Positions 39,001 through 49,831 of a stretch of 64,000 nucleotides of DNA are shown here, in pieces (positions within the stretch are counted from its first letter, which is position 1; every line of letters starts with the position of its first letter). The position numbers and the translations under genes were made by a program. The stretch comes from Algoriphagus yeomjeoni (GTDB lineage: Bacteria > Bacteroidota > Bacteroidia > Cytophagales > Cyclobacteriaceae), in assembly GCF_003259505.1 (NCBI RefSeq), contig NZ_QLLK01000005.1:186001-250000 (forward strand). The letters are read 5' to 3'. The notes under the pieces are model-generated. The model ran no database searches and was not told where the DNA came from. It saw nothing but the letters and a program-made list of their open reading frames with translations.

Positions 39001-40404
39001 GACGAGGAGTTAAGATTAATTGAGACTACAAATAAAGATGGCGAGCCGGTGACGGTTGTCATGGGTAGATCCGGTGAGATCAAGATCAATGACTCTAAGA
39101 CAGGTAAGACTATAGTGTCTAATCATGCTCCATATGGCGCTATTGTAAATGTGAAAGATGGTGAAAAAGTTACTAAGGGTCAGACTCTTTGTAAGTGGGA
39201 TCCATACAATGCAGTTATCCTTTCTGAATTTGATGGTAAGATTGAATTTGAAGCTATTGTAGAAGGTGTTACTTACAAGGAAGTGTCCGATGATCAGACA
39301 GGTTTCCGTGAGAAAGTAATCATCGATACAAAAGATAGAACTAAGAACCCTGCAATTATTGTAAACTACGGTGAAGAGTCTAAAGGATACAATATTCCAG
39401 TAGGTGCTCACTTGGCAATTGAGGCAGGTGATAAAGTAAGGTCTGGACAAATCTTGGTGAAAATCCCAAGATCTGTAGGTAAGACTAGAGATATTACCGG
39501 TGGTCTTCCACGAGTTACTGAGCTATTCGAAGCAAGAAACCCTTCCAATCCGGCTGTAGTTTCTGAAATCGATGGTGTAGTATCTTACGGTGGTATCAAG
39601 AGAGGTAACAGAGAAATCATCATTGAGTCGAAAGATGGCGTAATTAAGAAATACATGGTGTCTCTTTCTAAGCACATCCTGGTTCAGGAGAATGACTTTA
39701 TCAGAGCTGGTGAGCCACTTTCTGATGGAGCAATCACTCCAAATGACATCTTGTCTATCAAAGGCCCAACTGCTGTTCAAGAGTACTTGGTAAATGAAAT
39801 CCAGGAAGTATATCGTCTTCAAGGTGTAAAAATCAACGATAAGCACATCGAGGTGATCGTATCTCAAATGATGCAGAAAGTTGAGATCCTTGATGCAGGT
39901 GATACTGGATTCCTTCAGAACCAGGTAGTTGATAAGTGGGCATTTAGAGAAGAGAATGATAATATTCTTGACCGTAAAGTGGTCATGGATGCAGGTGATT
40001 CTTCTACGCTGAAGCCAGGTATGATTATCTCTGCAAGAAGATTGAGAGATGAGAACTCTAGCTTGAAGCGTAAGGATCTTAAGTTGGTACAGGTACGTGA
40101 TGCTGAAACTGCGGTTTCTAAGCCTACACTACAAGGTATCACTGCGGCATCTTTGGGTACTGAATCATTTATTTCTGCAGCTTCCTTCCAGGAGACTACT
40201 AAGGTGCTTTCTGAGGCAGCGATTAGAGGTAAGAGAGATGAATTGAAAGGTCTGAAAGAAAACGTAATTGTTGGTCACTTGATTCCTGCCGGTACCGGTC
40301 AGCGAAGATTGCAACCGATGATTGTGGGTTCTCAAGAAGAATATGAGAAGCTTTCAGAAAACATGGAGCGAAATGCTAAACGATCTAGCGAAGCAATCCT
40401 GTAA
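36091..40404 (+). CDS. rpoC: RNA polymerase subunit beta'
   Basis: The 1437-residue subunit carries the active-site NADFDGDQM with Mg-binding Asp474, Asp476 and Asp478. The N-terminal zinc finger is at about 66-86 ([20 protein letters not shown]) and the second zinc site near 897-910 ([16 protein letters not shown]). The bridge-helix/trigger-loop region includes [20 protein letters not shown] and [13 protein letters not shown]. The gene ends at a strong terminator at 40424. Confidence 0.99.
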   Translation: MAFRKNKKLNNDFSRVTISLASPESILDSSNGEVTQPETINYRTYKPEMGGLFCERIFGPVKDWECHCGKYKRIRYKGIICDRCGVEVTEKKVRRERMGHIELVVPVAHIWYFKSLPNKIGYLLGLPTKKLDQIVYYERYAVVQPGIKAEEGVQYLDFLTEDEYLDIMDKLPKENHMLDDEDPNKFIAKMGAEALEMLLARIDLDDLSYSLRHQAATDTSQQRKAEALKRLKVVEAFRDARTRIENRPEWMVVRMVPVIPPELRPLVPLDGGRFATSDLNDLYRRVIIRNNRLKRLIDIKAPEVILRNEKRMLQEAVDSLFDNSRKVNAVRSDGNRALKSLSDMLKGKQGRFRQNLLGKRVDYSGRSVIVVGPELKLHECGLPKNMAAELFKPFIIRKLIERGIVKTVKSAKKIVDRKDPVVWDILENVLKGHPVLLNRAPTLHRLGIQAFQPKLIEGKAIQLHPLVCTAFNADFDGDQMAVHVPLGHEAILEASTLMLSSHNILNPANGAPITVPSQDMVLGLYYVTKGKKSTPDEVVAGEGMTFYSVEEVIIAMNEEQISKHANIKCKVQLRTEDGGYKDEIVETVAGRLIFNQFVPKEVGYVNELLTKKKLQQIIAKVVKVCGMARTAQFLDDIKNLGFQMAYKGGLSMGLNDVIIPEEKEPMITKAKEEVDQVWNNYLMGLITDNERYNQVIDIWTRTNSHLTNNLMKQMEEDKQGFNAIYMMMHSGARGSREQIRQLGGMRGLMAKPQKNLQGSVGEIIENPILSNFKEGLDVLEYFISTHGARKGLADTALKTADAGYLTRRLVDVAQDMIVTEDDCGSLRGLMVQPLRDNDDIVEPLSERVLGRVSVHDIYHPETDELIIESGVMISDEVASLIDESGIDEVEIRSVLTCETRRGVCGKCYGRNLTSSGHMVQTGESVGVIAAQSIGEPGTQLTLRTFHVGGTASNMAVEASVIAKFDGVVEFDEELRLIETTNKDGEPVTVVMGRSGEIKINDSKTGKTIVSNHAPYGAIVNVKDGEKVTKGQTLCKWDPYNAVILSEFDGKIEFEAIVEGVTYKEVSDDQTGFREKVIIDTKDRTKNPAIIVNYGEESKGYNIPVGAHLAIEAGDKVRSGQILVKIPRSVGKTRDITGGLPRVTELFEARNPSNPAVVSEIDGVVSYGGIKRGNREIIIESKDGVIKKYMVSLSKHILVQENDFIRAGEPLSDGAITPNDILSIKGPTAVQEYLVNEIQEVYRLQGVKINDKHIEVIVSQMMQKVEILDAGDTGFLQNQVVDKWAFREENDNILDRKVVMDAGDSSTLKPGMIISARRLRDENSSLKRKDLKLVQVRDAETAVSKPTLQGITAASLGTESFISAASFQETTKVLSEAAIRGKRDELKGLKENVIVGHLIPAGTGQRRLQPMIVGSQEEYEKLSENMERNAKRSSEAIL

Positions 40405-40423
40405 TATTCAAATAAATTAAATT

Positions 40424-40453
40424 AAAAGGCCTGTTTCACGACAGGCCTTTTTT
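40424..40453 (+). terminator. Intrinsic terminator after rpoC
   Basis: An 11-bp perfect stem (AAAAGGCCTGT/ACAGGCCTTTT) with a 6-nt loop and a run of T. It closes the tRNA-Trp to rpoC unit. Confidence 0.92.
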
Positions 40454-40639
40454 CTTAAACTTAACCGCAGTGGACGCTGAGTTTTTCACAGAGTACACAA
40501 TCAATATATTTTCGTAGAAACTAGATTTGACAACTCGATAAATAAGACTACTGAAGTCCTAATAGAAATGTAATCTTAATTAGAAGTAAAGAGACAAAAG
40601 CATTATAGGGTTAGGTCAACAATGGAATTGAGGCCACTT

Positions 40640-40660
40640 CGGTCTTCGGTCTTCGGTCTT
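40640..40660 (+). repeat. Triplicated heptamer CGGTCTT
   Basis: Three perfect tandem copies of CGGTCTT lie in the 270-nt gap between the rpoC terminator and the DUF3467 gene, about 70 nt before its start. The rest of the gap shows no ORF or clear promoter. Confidence 0.6.
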
Positions 40661-40727
40661 CCAACAAGTAAATCAAAAGAAATAGGGCTTTTGGCATCAG
40701 TGCTTCTAATTACATAAAATATCAACC

Positions 40728-41051
40728 ATGCAAGACGACAACGGACAAAAAAAAGGAGATCAGCAGATCAATGTAGAACTTTCAGAAGAAGTAGCTGAGG
40801 GGGTTTATTCTAATTTGGCGATGATTGCACATTCAAATTCTGAATTTGTGATCGATTTCATTCGCTTGATGCCAGGCGTACCAAAGGCAAAAGTAAAGTC
40901 AAGAATCATCGTCACTCCGGATCATGCCAAGCGATTGCTTTCAGCACTGAAAGATAACATTGAGAAGTATGAAGCAGCATTTGGGAAGATCAACCAATCG
41001 GGAGGAGCTCCGCAATTTCCGATTAGCTTTGGAAGCCCTGGAGAAGCCTAG
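40728..41051 (+). CDS. DUF3467 domain protein
   Basis: This 107-residue soluble protein fits the DUF3467 family, known from many bacteria but without a defined function. The core reads VELSEEVAEGVYSNLAMIAH, then FVIDFIRLMPG, KSRIIVTPDHAKRLLSAL and a C-terminal helix NIEKYEAAFG. It lies alone between the rpoC terminator and the rpsL promoter. The position in a translation/transcription locus hints at a housekeeping role, but this is only inference. Confidence 0.85.
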   Translation: MQDDNGQKKGDQQINVELSEEVAEGVYSNLAMIAHSNSEFVIDFIRLMPGVPKAKVKSRIIVTPDHAKRLLSALKDNIEKYEAAFGKINQSGGAPQFPISFGSPGEA

Positions 41052-41071
41052 TAAAAATATAACTGCTTAGC

Positions 41072-41102
41072 TTTGTTACTCTTATTACTTTGTTTACCTT
41101 TG
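41072..41102 (+). promoter_or_regulatory. Promoter of rpsL-rpsG-fusA-rpsJ
   Basis: TTTG (41072-41075), 19-nt spacer, TACCTTTG (41095-41102), then CAGTCC. This fully matches the Bacteroidota consensus. Transcription would start near 41109, about 40 nt before rpsL. Confidence 0.78.
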
Positions 41103-41149
41103 CAGTCCAAAATTTAACAGTTTACGGGAAAACTAAATTTTATCAGTTA

Positions 41150-41557
41150 ATGCCTACTATTCAACAGTTAGTACGAAAAGGTAGAGTAACACTGGAAACC
41201 AAATCAAAATCTAGAGCATTGGACGCATGTCCGCAGCGTAGAGGAGTTTGTACCAGAGTATACACTACAACCCCTAAGAAGCCAAACTCTGCAATGAGAA
41301 AAGTGGCGAGGGTGAGATTGACAAACGGAAAAGAAGTGAATGCTTACATTCCTGGAGAAGGTCACAATCTACAAGAGCACTCGATCGTCTTGATCAGAGG
41401 TGGTCGTGTGAAGGATCTACCGGGTGTGAGATATCACATCATCCGAGGTGCACTAGATACCGCAGGAGTTAAAGACCGCAAGCAAGGTCGCTCTAAGTAT
41501 GGTGCTAAAAGACCGAAGGCAGGCAAAGGTGCTGCAGCTCCGGCAAAGAAAAAATAA
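41150..41557 (+). CDS. rpsL: 30S ribosomal protein S12
   Basis: The 135-residue decoding-centre protein begins [12 protein letters not shown]; the reading frame stays open upstream to 41090, but those codons overlap the promoter and are not part of the family. The [19 protein letters not shown] loop and [13 protein letters not shown] keep the lysines whose changes give streptomycin resistance, so this looks wild type. The C-terminus has a basic Lys/Ala tail ([13 protein letters not shown]) longer than in E. coli. Confidence 0.98.
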   Translation: MPTIQQLVRKGRVTLETKSKSRALDACPQRRGVCTRVYTTTPKKPNSAMRKVARVRLTNGKEVNAYIPGEGHNLQEHSIVLIRGGRVKDLPGVRYHIIRGALDTAGVKDRKQGRSKYGAKRPKAGKGAAAPAKKK

Positions 41558-41575
41558 TAAAAACATTTAGAAAAA

Positions 41576-42043
41576 ATGAGAAAAGCGAAACCAAAGAAGA
41601 GATATATTCTTCCTGATCCAAAGTTCAATGACACCCTAGTAACTAGGTTTGTGAACAATCTAATGGTCGATGGGAAGAAGAGTATTGCTTACAGAATTTT
41701 CTACGATGCAGTAGAAAAGGTAGAATCCAAAGTAGGTGAGAATGGTCTTGAAGTTTGGAAAAAAGCGCTAAACAATATTTCTCCATCCGTTGAGGTGAAG
41801 AGTCGTAGAGTTGGTGGTGCTACATTCCAGGTTCCAATGGAAGTCCGTCCTGACAGAAAGGTTGCATTGGGAATGAAATGGATGATCAGCTACGCCAGAA
41901 GAAGAGGTGAGAAGACAATGATGGACAGACTAGCTGGCGAAATTATCGCTGCTTCCAAAGGCGAAGGTGCCGGCGTGAAGAAGAAAGATGATACGCACAG
42001 AATGGCTGAAGCCAACAAAGCATTCTCCCACTTTAGATTCTAA
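41576..42043 (+). CDS. rpsG: 30S ribosomal protein S7
   Basis: The 155-residue protein nucleates assembly of the 30S head and contacts the E site. Signatures are [15 protein letters not shown] at the N-terminus, [20 protein letters not shown] and [20 protein letters not shown]. It lies 18 nt after rpsL and 5 nt before fusA, in the classical str order. Confidence 0.98.
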   Translation: MRKAKPKKRYILPDPKFNDTLVTRFVNNLMVDGKKSIAYRIFYDAVEKVESKVGENGLEVWKKALNNISPSVEVKSRRVGGATFQVPMEVRPDRKVALGMKWMISYARRRGEKTMMDRLAGEIIAASKGEGAGVKKKDDTHRMAEANKAFSHFRF

Positions 42044-42048
42044 TCAAT

Positions 42049-44172
42049 ATGGCTAAAAGAGATTTAACACTTACCAGAAATATTGGTATTGCTGCGCACA
42101 TTGATGCGGGCAAGACGACGACGACAGAACGAATTCTTTTTTATTCGGGCGTATCTCACAAAATAGGTGAGGTTCACGACGGTGCAGCCACCATGGACTG
42201 GATGGCTCAGGAGCAGGAGAGAGGTATTACTATTACTTCAGCTGCGACTACCGTTTTTTGGAATTACAGAGAGAAAAAATACCAGATCAACATCATCGAT
42301 ACTCCCGGTCACGTTGATTTTACTGTTGAAGTAAACAGATCACTTCGTGTTCTCGATGGATTGGTATTCCTTTTCAGTGCTGTAGATGGCGTAGAGCCAC
42401 AGTCCGAGACTAACTGGAGACTTGCGGATAACTATAAAGTTGCCCGTATTGGATTCGTAAACAAAATGGACCGTGCCGGTGCAAACTTCCTTGAGGTTTG
42501 TAAGCAGGTGAAAGAAATGCTAGGCAGCTACGCTGTTCCTTTGCAGCTTCCAATCGGTGCAGAAGATAGATTCCGCGGTGTAGTTGATTTGATCAACAAT
42601 CGAGCTATCGTATGGAATGAGGAAGATTTCGGAATGACTTTCGAAGAAGTTCCGATTCCTGAAGATATGCTAGAGGAAGTTGCTGAATACAGAGAATATC
42701 TTTTAGAAGCAGTTGCTGATTACGATGAGTCTTTAATGGAGAAATTCTTCGAAGATTCTGAATCAATCACTGAGGAAGAAATCCTTACTGCTTTGAGAAA
42801 AGCAGTTATTGATATGAAGATTGTACCAATGGTATGTGGTTCTTCTTTCAAAAATAAAGGTGTTCAGACTATGCTTGATCTTGTAATGGAACTGCTTCCT
42901 TCTCCAATGGACAAGGATGACATTATTGCACATGATCTAGATGATGAGGAGAAAGATGTCAGAATCTCTCCAGATGAAACTGAGCCATTTGCAGGACTTG
43001 CGTTCAAAATCGCTACAGATCCATTCGTAGGTCGTCTATGTTTCGTAAGAGCATATTCTGGAATCTTGAATTCTGGTTCTTATGTATTCAATAGCCGTTC
43101 TGGAAATAAAGAGCGTATCTCAAGAGTTTTCCAAATGCATGCTAACAAGCAAAACCAAATCGATGCCCTAAGAGCAGGTGATATTGGTGCAGTAGTAGGC
43201 TTTAAAGATATCAAAACTGGAGATACACTTTGCGACGAAAAGCGTAAAGTAGTTCTTGAATCAATGGTGTTCCCTGAGCCAGTTATCGGATACGCAATTG
43301 AGCCTAAGACTCAAGCGGATGTTGATAAATTGGGTATGGCTATCGCCAAATTGGTAGAAGAAGATCCTACACTTCAAGTAAATACTGATCATGAGACTGG
43401 TCAGACTATCTTGAGAGGAATGGGTGAGCTTCACCTAGATATCATTATTGACCGTCTGAAAAGAGAATTCAAGGTTGAAATCAACCAAGGTGCTCCTCAG
43501 GTTGCTTACAAGGAAGCTTTGTTTGGTTCTGTTGAACACAAAGAAGTATACAAGAAGCAGACAGGTGGTAAAGGTAAATTTGCGGATATCTCCTTTGAGC
43601 TTAGTCCTAGAGATCCAGATCCAGAAACTGGAGAGATCAAACCAGGACTTGACTTTGTAAACGCGATCGTAGGTGGTGTGATTCCTAAGGAATTTATCCC
43701 TTCTATACAGAAAGGTTTTGCTGAGTCCATGAAAAATGGTCCATTGGCAGGATACCCTATCGAGTCTATGAAAGTGAGATTGTTCCACGGATCATTCCAC
43801 GATGTCGATTCAGATGCTCTTTCTTTCGAATTAGCAGCAAGACTTGGCTTCAAAGATGCAGCTAAAAGATGTAAGCCTCAATTACTTGAGCCAATCATGG
43901 CAGTAGATGTAGTTTCTCCTGATGAGTACACTGGTCCAATCACTGGTGACTTGAACAGAAGAAGAGGTTTGATGAAAGGAATGGATACCAAAGGTACTTC
44001 GTCCGTAATCAAAGCATCTGTACCATTGTCTGAGTTGTTCGGTTACATTACTGATCTAAGAACTATCACATCAGGTAGAGCTACAGCTTCATTGACATTC
44101 TCTCACTATGAGTCAGTGCCTAACAACATTGCCGAAGGTGTAATTGCTACAGTAAAAGGTCAGAAGGACTAA
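42049..44172 (+). CDS. fusA: Elongation factor G
   Basis: The 707-residue translocase GTPase has G1 AHIDAGKT (16-23), G3 DTPGHVDF, G4 NKMD and the switch-region [10 protein letters not shown]. Domain IV contains [15 protein letters not shown] and the tip-region MDVKG-like sequence is replaced by the usual domain [20 protein letters not shown]. It lies between rpsG and rpsJ, as expected for the housekeeping copy. Confidence 0.98.
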   Translation: MAKRDLTLTRNIGIAAHIDAGKTTTTERILFYSGVSHKIGEVHDGAATMDWMAQEQERGITITSAATTVFWNYREKKYQINIIDTPGHVDFTVEVNRSLRVLDGLVFLFSAVDGVEPQSETNWRLADNYKVARIGFVNKMDRAGANFLEVCKQVKEMLGSYAVPLQLPIGAEDRFRGVVDLINNRAIVWNEEDFGMTFEEVPIPEDMLEEVAEYREYLLEAVADYDESLMEKFFEDSESITEEEILTALRKAVIDMKIVPMVCGSSFKNKGVQTMLDLVMELLPSPMDKDDIIAHDLDDEEKDVRISPDETEPFAGLAFKIATDPFVGRLCFVRAYSGILNSGSYVFNSRSGNKERISRVFQMHANKQNQIDALRAGDIGAVVGFKDIKTGDTLCDEKRKVVLESMVFPEPVIGYAIEPKTQADVDKLGMAIAKLVEEDPTLQVNTDHETGQTILRGMGELHLDIIIDRLKREFKVEINQGAPQVAYKEALFGSVEHKEVYKKQTGGKGKFADISFELSPRDPDPETGEIKPGLDFVNAIVGGVIPKEFIPSIQKGFAESMKNGPLAGYPIESMKVRLFHGSFHDVDSDALSFELAARLGFKDAAKRCKPQLLEPIMAVDVVSPDEYTGPITGDLNRRRGLMKGMDTKGTSSVIKASVPLSELFGYITDLRTITSGRATASLTFSHYESVPNNIAEGVIATVKGQKD

Positions 44173-44184
44173 ATAATATTTGCG

Positions 44185-44490
44185 ATGAATCAGAAAATCA
44201 GAATAAAACTAAAATCATACGATCACAGCCTGGTGGATAAGTCATCAGAGAAGATTGTAAAGGCAGTGAAAGCCACTGGCGCAGTAGTAGTAGGTCCAAT
44301 TCCATTGCCTACTAAAAAGGAGAAATTCACAGTTTTGAAATCTCCACACGTGTCTAAAAAAGCTAGAGATCAATACCAACTGTGTACTTACAAAAGGTTG
44401 GTAGATATCTACTCTAACTCTTCAAAAACTGTAGATGCTTTGATGAAAATCGAGCTTCCAAGTGGAGTAGATGTAGAGATCAAAGTTTGA
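44185..44490 (+). CDS. rpsJ: 30S ribosomal protein S10
   Basis: The 101-residue head protein has the family parts [39 protein letters not shown] and [11 protein letters not shown]. It is the last gene of the rpsL unit; a terminator and a new promoter lie between it and rplC, so it is not the leading gene of the S10 operon here. Confidence 0.98.
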   Translation: MNQKIRIKLKSYDHSLVDKSSEKIVKAVKATGAVVVGPIPLPTKKEKFTVLKSPHVSKKARDQYQLCTYKRLVDIYSNSSKTVDALMKIELPSGVDVEIKV

Positions 44491-44511
44491 TCGGACTGGG
44501 TTAATATACTA

Positions 44512-44541
44512 AAGGCCTGCTTTTCGGAGCAGGTCTTTTTT
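44512..44541 (+). terminator. Intrinsic terminator after rpsJ
   Basis: A 10-bp stem (AAGGCCTGCT/AGCAGGTCTT, one G-T pair) with a 6-nt loop and a run of six T. It divides the str unit from the S10-spc-alpha series. Confidence 0.88.
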
Positions 44542-44634
44542 GCTTCAGGAGGTTCTAGTTGTTATGCGAAGGCTATAAATGCCTGAGTCACAATTGAAAA
44601 ATTTCATATTCATAGTAAAATATAGGATTTCGGA

Positions 44635-44665
44635 TTTGTTACAGAATTTTATTTCAGTAACTTTG
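44635..44665 (+). promoter_or_regulatory. Promoter of the rplC-led ribosomal protein unit
   Basis: TTTG (44635-44638), 19-nt spacer, TAACTTTG (44658-44665), then CAGTCC, the same six bases as after the rpsL promoter. RNA would start near 44672, giving a leader of about 57 nt. Confidence 0.78.
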
Positions 44666-44680
44666 CAGTCCTTTAAAAGG

Positions 44681-44708
44681 AGCCCCGGCAGACAAATGCC
44701 TGTGGGTT
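44681..44708 (+). promoter_or_regulatory. Stem-loop in the rplC leader
   Basis: Arms AGCCC/GGGTT and GGCA/TGCC form an interrupted helix around a GACAAA loop in the short predicted leader of the rplC unit. It could be a ribosomal-protein feedback site, but its sequence matches no leader I recognise. Confidence 0.4.
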
Positions 44709-44728
44709 ATTATATTATCTTATAAAAG

Positions 44729-45361
44729 ATGTCTGGTATAATAGGTAGAAAAGTAGGAATGACTAGCATTTTCAGTGCCGATGGACGTAACGTCGCATGC
44801 ACGCTAATAGAAGCTGGTCCTTGTGTAGTGACGCAAGTAAAAAACGTTGAAACAGACGGGTACAACGCAGTGCAGTTGGCTTATGGTGAGCGTAAAGAGA
44901 AAAATACGCCAAAACCATTAATCGGTCATTTTAAAAAGGCTGGTACAACACCAAAGCACAAAGTTGTTGAGTTCAGAGAATTCCGGGTCGAGTTTGAAGG
45001 CCAGGTAAATCTAGGAGCTACTGTGAAGGCTGGTGAAGTATTTATCGAAGGTGACTTCGTAGATGCTATCGGAACTTCAAAAGGTAAAGGATTCCAGGGT
45101 GTAGTAAAACGTCATGGTTTTGCTGGTGTGGGTGGACAAACTCACGGTCAGCACAACAGAGGCAGACACCCAGGTTCAATTGGTGCATGTTCTTGGCCAT
45201 CCAGAGTATTCAAAGGAATGAGAATGGCTGGTAGAACGGGCGGAGACAGAGTAAAGGTGGTCAACCTTAGAGTGTTGAAAATCTATGCTGACAAAAACCT
45301 ACTATTGGTTTCTGGTTCTGTACCTGGTCCTAAAAATTCTTTCGTTATTCTAGAGAAGTAA
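44729..45361 (+). CDS. rplC: 50S ribosomal protein L3
   Basis: The 210-residue protein reaches toward the peptidyl-transferase centre. Signatures are [13 protein letters not shown] at the N-terminus and the long loop [20 protein letters not shown] with [20 protein letters not shown]. It is the first gene of the unit started at 44658 and lies 3 nt before rplD. Confidence 0.98.
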   Translation: MSGIIGRKVGMTSIFSADGRNVACTLIEAGPCVVTQVKNVETDGYNAVQLAYGERKEKNTPKPLIGHFKKAGTTPKHKVVEFREFRVEFEGQVNLGATVKAGEVFIEGDFVDAIGTSKGKGFQGVVKRHGFAGVGGQTHGQHNRGRHPGSIGACSWPSRVFKGMRMAGRTGGDRVKVVNLRVLKIYADKNLLLVSGSVPGPKNSFVILEK

Positions 45362-45364
45362 GCC

Positions 45365-45994
45365 ATGGAATTAGCAGTAATTAATCAAAAAGGAGAAGAC
45401 ACAGGTAGAAAAATCAGCTTGTCTGATGAGATCTTCGCAATCGAACCTAACGATCACGCGATCTACCTTGATGTAAAGCAGTACTTGGCTAACCAAAGAC
45501 AAGGTACGCACAAGTCTAAAGAGAGAAATGAGATAGCTGGCTCTACTCGTAAGATCAAGAAGCAAAAGGGCACTGGTAGTGCACGTGCTGGATCTATCAA
45601 GTCGCCGCTATTCCGAGGAGGAGGAAGAGTATTTGGCCCACAGCCAAGAGACTATTCTTTCAAATTGAATAAAAAGGTAAAACAACTAGCCAGAAAATCT
45701 GCACTTACATATAAAGTGAAAGATAACAGCTTGTCAGTATTGGAAAGCATTTCATTTGACTCTCCCAAAACTAAGAGCTACATGGCATTGCTTAACGGTT
45801 TGTCTCTAGGAGATAAGAAGACGTTACTAGTCCTTCCTGAGGAAAATGCTAACGTGTTCCTTTCTAGCAGAAACTTGCCAAAGGCAAAAGTTGTGACTGT
45901 AAATGATGTAAATACTTACCAAGTTCTTAACGCTGATCACCTAGTGATCTGTGAAGGTTCTTTAAGTAAGTTGGAAACCATTTTATCGAAATAA
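45365..45994 (+). CDS. rplD: 50S ribosomal protein L4
   Basis: The 209-residue protein lines the nascent-chain exit tunnel with its extended loop ([20 protein letters not shown], about 64-83, and [15 protein letters not shown]). In enterics L4 represses the S10 operon; whether the hairpin in the rplC leader serves this here is unknown. Confidence 0.97.
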   Translation: MELAVINQKGEDTGRKISLSDEIFAIEPNDHAIYLDVKQYLANQRQGTHKSKERNEIAGSTRKIKKQKGTGSARAGSIKSPLFRGGGRVFGPQPRDYSFKLNKKVKQLARKSALTYKVKDNSLSVLESISFDSPKTKSYMALLNGLSLGDKKTLLVLPEENANVFLSSRNLPKAKVVTVNDVNTYQVLNADHLVICEGSLSKLETILSK

Positions 45995-45998
45995 GACA

Positions 45999-46286
45999 AT
46001 GGATATTCTAAAGCAGCCTTTAATTACAGAAAAGATTTCTGCCATGAACGAAAGAGGCGTTTATGGATTCATCGTGGAAAAAACTGCGAAGAAACCGGAA
46101 ATCAAACTTGCTGTAGAAAAAACGTTTGGTGTGAAAGTGGTTTCTATCAGAACCATCAGATATGCTGCAAAGCATAAATCTAGATACACTAAAGCTAAAG
46201 TGGTTTCAGGCTTTACCAATGCTTTCAAGAAAGCAATCGTGCAAGTAGCCGACGGTGAAGTGATTGATTTTTACGGAGAAATTTAA
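45999..46286 (+). CDS. rplW: 50S ribosomal protein L23
   Basis: This 95-residue protein sits at the tunnel exit and docks signal recognition particle and trigger factor. Family features are PLITEKISAMNERGVYGFIV and the basic loop RYAAKHKSRYTKAK. It lies 4 nt after rplD. Confidence 0.96.
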   Translation: MDILKQPLITEKISAMNERGVYGFIVEKTAKKPEIKLAVEKTFGVKVVSIRTIRYAAKHKSRYTKAKVVSGFTNAFKKAIVQVADGEVIDFYGEI

Positions 46287-46299
46287 TTGAATCTATATC

Positions 46300-47124
46300 A
46301 TGGCAATTAAAAAGTTGAAGCCTGTAACTCCAGGGACAAGATTCAGAGTAGCTCCAGCGTTCGACGAGATTACAAAGTCGAAGCCGGAAAAATCTCTTCT
46401 TGCTCCTATCAAGAAGTCAGGTGGACGAAATAATGAAGGCAAAATGACTGTCCGCAATATCGGTGGAGGTCATAAGAGAAGACTACGTATTGTAGACTTC
46501 AAAAGAAATAAGTTCGGTGTACCAGCAGTAGTGAAAGCTATCGAGTATGATCCAAACAGAACGGCACGTCTCGCCCTACTATATTATGCAGATGGTGCTA
46601 AGGCCTACATTATCGCCCCGGAAGGTTTGTCAGTGGGACAAACAGTGATTTCCGGTGAGCAAGTTGCTCCAGAAGTGGGCAACGCGATGCCAGTGGTGAA
46701 TATTCCAATGGGTACAATTGTACACTGTGTGGAATTGAAGCCAGGAAAAGGTGCCGCAATGGTAAGAAGTGCTGGAGGTTATGCACAGATCGTAGCCCGT
46801 GATGGGAAATACGTGACGGTGAAACTTCCATCTGGTGAGATGAGACTTGTACTAAATACGTGTATGGCAACTATTGGAACTGTTTCCAATGGAGACCACA
46901 TGAACGTAGTATTGGGTAAAGCCGGTCGTAAGAGATGGCTCGGAGCTCGCCCTCGTGTAAGAGGTGTAGCAATGAACCCAGTAGATCACCCAATGGGTGG
47001 TGGTGAAGGTCGTTCTTCTGGAGGACACCCTAGATCTAGAAAAGGTCTATTGTCTAAAGGAAAGAAAACAAGATCTCCTAAGAAGTATTCAAACAAGTTC
47101 ATCGTAAGCAAAAGATCTAAATAA
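46300..47124 (+). CDS. rplB: 50S ribosomal protein L2
   Basis: The 274-residue protein helps form the intersubunit bridge near the peptidyl-transferase centre. Signatures include [15 protein letters not shown], the central [20 protein letters not shown] and the C-terminal loop [20 protein letters not shown], which retains the conserved His. Normal length and order. Confidence 0.98.
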   Translation: MAIKKLKPVTPGTRFRVAPAFDEITKSKPEKSLLAPIKKSGGRNNEGKMTVRNIGGGHKRRLRIVDFKRNKFGVPAVVKAIEYDPNRTARLALLYYADGAKAYIIAPEGLSVGQTVISGEQVAPEVGNAMPVVNIPMGTIVHCVELKPGKGAAMVRSAGGYAQIVARDGKYVTVKLPSGEMRLVLNTCMATIGTVSNGDHMNVVLGKAGRKRWLGARPRVRGVAMNPVDHPMGGGEGRSSGGHPRSRKGLLSKGKKTRSPKKYSNKFIVSKRSK

Positions 47125-47126
47125 TT

Positions 47127-47405
47127 ATGGCACGTTCATTAAAAAAAGGTCCTTATATCGAGCACCATCTTGTGAAGAAAGTGGATGCTCAGAACGAATC
47201 AGGAAAGAAATCGGTAATCAAGACTTGGTCAAGAAAATCAATGATTTCTCCGGATTTCGTAGGACATACCTTCGCTGTGCATAATGGGAATAAGTTCATT
47301 CCAGTATTTGTAACAGACAACATGGTAGGTCATAAGCTAGGTGAATTTGCTCCTACCAGAAATTTCAGAGGCCACATTGCCAAAAAAGATAAAGGAAAGA
47401 GATAA
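47127..47405 (+). CDS. rpsS: 30S ribosomal protein S19
   Basis: The 92-residue head protein starts [18 protein letters not shown] and carries [40 protein letters not shown] and [12 protein letters not shown], all standard. It is 2 nt from both neighbours rplB and rplV. Confidence 0.98.
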   Translation: MARSLKKGPYIEHHLVKKVDAQNESGKKSVIKTWSRKSMISPDFVGHTFAVHNGNKFIPVFVTDNMVGHKLGEFAPTRNFRGHIAKKDKGKR

Positions 47406-47407
47406 TC

Positions 47408-47800
47408 ATGGAAGCATTAGCAAAATTAAATAATGTCCCTACATCTCCGCGTAAGATGCGCCTTGTGGCTGACCTTGTCAGGGGCAAGAGAGTAGGATTA
47501 GCACTTAGCATATTGAAGTTCACTCCTAACCATGGAGCTGCTCGACTTGAGAAGTTGTTACTTTCCGCTATAGCCAACTGGCAGGCGAAAAACCCTGACG
47601 CTAAACTGGAGGAGGCTGACCTATTCATCAAAACCGTAATGGTAGATGAAGGTAGAATGCTTAAGAGATTAAGACCAGCTCCTCAAGGTAGAGGTCACAG
47701 AATCCGCAAGAGATCAAATCATGTAACGCTTATCGTTGATTCATTCGACGTTCAAGAAGTTACCGCTGATGTAGTAGAAACAAACGAAAAGGCAAATTAA
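47408..47800 (+). CDS. rplV: 50S ribosomal protein L22
   Basis: The 130-residue protein shapes the exit tunnel near the macrolide site. The family hairpin region reads [20 protein letters not shown] and the N-terminus [17 protein letters not shown]. No deletion in the hairpin is seen. It has a short acidic C-terminal extension ([13 protein letters not shown]). Confidence 0.97.
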   Translation: MEALAKLNNVPTSPRKMRLVADLVRGKRVGLALSILKFTPNHGAARLEKLLLSAIANWQAKNPDAKLEEADLFIKTVMVDEGRMLKRLRPAPQGRGHRIRKRSNHVTLIVDSFDVQEVTADVVETNEKAN

Positions 47801-47809
47801 GAACAGACT

Positions 47810-48541
47810 ATGGGACAAAAGATCAACCCAATAGGATTTAGACTTGGTGTAGTCAAAGGCTGGGATTCCAACTGGTATGGTGGGAAAGACTTCGCTGAAA
47901 AACTATACGAAGATCAGAAAATCCGTAAGTACGTCCTTGCCAGAATTCCTAAGGGAGGTATTTCTAAAGTGATTATCGAGCGTACGCTTAAGAGAATCAC
48001 TCTTACGATACATACTGCCCGTCCAGGTGTTGTAATTGGTAAAGGTGGAGCCGAAGTAGATAAGCTGAAAGAAGAACTTAAGAATATCACAAATAAGGAT
48101 ATTCAGATTAATATCTTCGAAATCAAGCGTCCTGAATTAGATGCGAAATTGGTAGGTGAATCGATCGCTCAGCAGCTTCAAGCAAGAATTTCTTTTAGAA
48201 GAGCTATGAAGCAAGCTATCGCAGCATCCATGAGAGTGGGAGCGGAAGGAATCAAAGTTAAACTTTCTGGACGTCTAGGCGGAGCTGAAATGGCCCGTTC
48301 TGAAATGTACAAAGAAGGAAGAATTCCTCTTCACACATTGAGAGCAGATATTGATTACGCACTTTCAGAAGCCCTTACGGTTTATGGATTGATCGGGATC
48401 AAAGTTTGGATCTTCAAAGGTGAAGTGTACGGTAAAAGAGATCTTTCTCCGAATCAAGGAGCTGCAAATGAGCCTAAAGGTGCTCGTAATGCCGGTCCTA
48501 AGAGAAATGATGGTCCAAGACGAAGAAAAAGAAATAACTAA
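47810..48541 (+). CDS. rpsC: 30S ribosomal protein S3
   Basis: The 243-residue mRNA-entry protein starts [20 protein letters not shown], has the KH domain motif [16 protein letters not shown] (about 65-80) and the C-terminal [15 protein letters not shown] basic Arg/Lys tail (GPRRRKRNN) extends the C-terminus. Confidence 0.98.
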   Translation: MGQKINPIGFRLGVVKGWDSNWYGGKDFAEKLYEDQKIRKYVLARIPKGGISKVIIERTLKRITLTIHTARPGVVIGKGGAEVDKLKEELKNITNKDIQINIFEIKRPELDAKLVGESIAQQLQARISFRRAMKQAIAASMRVGAEGIKVKLSGRLGGAEMARSEMYKEGRIPLHTLRADIDYALSEALTVYGLIGIKVWIFKGEVYGKRDLSPNQGAANEPKGARNAGPKRNDGPRRRKRNN

Positions 48542-48564
48542 TTTTCACCCATAAGTGAGAACTC

Positions 48565-48984
48565 ATGTTACAGCCAAAAAGAACTAAATATAGGAAAATG
48601 CAAAAGGGCCGTGTCAAAGGCATTGCACAAAGAGGGCATACGCTTTCTTTTGGCAACTTTGGCATCAAGTCCCTTGAGCCAGGATGGATCACATCCCGTC
48701 AGATCGAGGCAGCTCGTATCGCAATGACGAGAGCAATGAAAAGAGAAGGACAGGTTTGGATCAGAATTTTCCCTGACAAGCCTATCACTAAAAAGCCCGC
48801 AGAGGTTCGTATGGGTAAAGGTAAAGGTGCTCCAGAATATTGGGTGGCCGTTATTAAACCAGGAACGATCCTTTTCGAAGCTACTGGCGTGAGCCAGGAG
48901 ACAGCTAAAGAGGCGTTGAGACTTGCACAGCAGAAGTTACCTGTAAGTACCAGATTTGTTGTTCGTAGAGATTACGCTGAATAA
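48565..48984 (+). CDS. rplP: 50S ribosomal protein L16
   Basis: The 139-residue protein supports A-site tRNA. Signatures are [19 protein letters not shown], the [20 protein letters not shown] region, [20 protein letters not shown] with [14 protein letters not shown]. It lies between rpsC and rpmC as usual. Confidence 0.98.
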   Translation: MLQPKRTKYRKMQKGRVKGIAQRGHTLSFGNFGIKSLEPGWITSRQIEAARIAMTRAMKREGQVWIRIFPDKPITKKPAEVRMGKGKGAPEYWVAVIKPGTILFEATGVSQETAKEALRLAQQKLPVSTRFVVRRDYAE

Positions 48985-48993
48985 GAAAGCACT

Positions 48994-49176
48994 ATGAAAA
49001 ATACTGAAATCAATTCACTTTCAAACAGTGAAATCGCCGAGCGACTAGTCGCTGAGCAGGAGAATCTAACCAAACTTAGGTTTGCGCACTCGATATCTCC
49101 TATAGAGAATCCTAACAGAATCCGCGAGACCAAGCGCTTTATCGCAAGATTAAAGACTGCATTGGCTGCCAAATAA
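48994..49176 (+). CDS. rpmC: 50S ribosomal protein L29
   Basis: The 60-residue two-helix protein sits by the exit tunnel. It has the family core EIAERLVAEQENLTKLRFAH and ending NPNRIRETKRFIARLKTAL. A nine-nt gap follows rplP. Confidence 0.95.
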   Translation: MKNTEINSLSNSEIAERLVAEQENLTKLRFAHSISPIENPNRIRETKRFIARLKTALAAK

Positions 49177-49194
49177 CTAGCTAACAAAAAGAAT

Positions 49195-49458
49195 ATGGCT
49201 ACGATAGAGAGAAATCTTCGAAAAGAAAGAATTGGTAAAGTGGTAAGCAACAAGATGGATAAATCCATCACTGTAGTAATTGAGCGTCGTGTAAAGCATG
49301 CCATCTACGGTAAGTTTGTTACCAAAACAACCAAATTTATGGCTCATGACGAGACAAATGATTGTAACCCAGGCGACTTGGTGAAAATCAGCGAAACTCG
49401 TCCGCTGAGTAAGAACAAGCGTTGGAGAGTAGTTGAAATTATTGAAAGGGCTAAGTAA
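49195..49458 (+). CDS. rpsQ: 30S ribosomal protein S17
   Basis: An 87-residue OB-fold rRNA-binding protein with the family string [20 protein letters not shown], the loop [15 protein letters not shown], and [20 protein letters not shown]. Two nt separate it from rplN. Confidence 0.97.
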   Translation: MATIERNLRKERIGKVVSNKMDKSITVVIERRVKHAIYGKFVTKTTKFMAHDETNDCNPGDLVKISETRPLSKNKRWRVVEIIERAK

Positions 49459-49460
49459 TT

Positions 49461-49829
49461 ATGATCCAACAAGAATCAAGACTAAGCGTAGCGGATAACT
49501 CTGGTGCCAAAGAGGTGCTAGTAATCCGTGTATTGGGAGGAACAAAAAAGCGATATGCTTCAATCGGCGATAAAGTCGTAGTGACAGTAAAGTCAGCTCT
49601 ATCTTCCAGCAGCATGAAAAAAGGTACCGTGTCAAGAGCGGTAATCGTGCGTACTCGTAAGGAAATAAGAAGAAAAGACGGTTCTTACATCCGTTTCGAG
49701 GACAACGCAGCTGTGTTATTGAACAACAACGACGAGCCTAGAGGCACGCGTATCTTCGGCCCAGTGGCTAGAGAGTTGAGAGAGAAGCAGTTTATGAAAA
49801 TCGTTTCATTGGCTCCTGAAGTATTGTAA
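49461..49829 (+). CDS. rplN: 50S ribosomal protein L14
   Basis: The 122-residue protein forms bridges to the 30S subunit and binds silencing factor RsfS in bacteria. It starts [19 protein letters not shown] and ends [19 protein letters not shown], both family-standard, at the standard length of 122. Confidence 0.98.
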   Translation: MIQQESRLSVADNSGAKEVLVIRVLGGTKKRYASIGDKVVVTVKSALSSSSMKKGTVSRAVIVRTRKEIRRKDGSYIRFEDNAAVLLNNNDEPRGTRIFGPVARELREKQFMKIVSLAPEVL

Positions 49830-49831
49830 TC

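Noticed and set aside
39016..39867. Minus-strand ORFs of 144 and 114 residues inside rpoC
   Set aside because: Same reason: antisense shadows of a conserved coding region.
41090..41149. Upstream extension of rpsL by 20 codons
   Set aside because: It overlaps the promoter -7 element, and the family N-terminus begins at [11 protein letters not shown] (41150).
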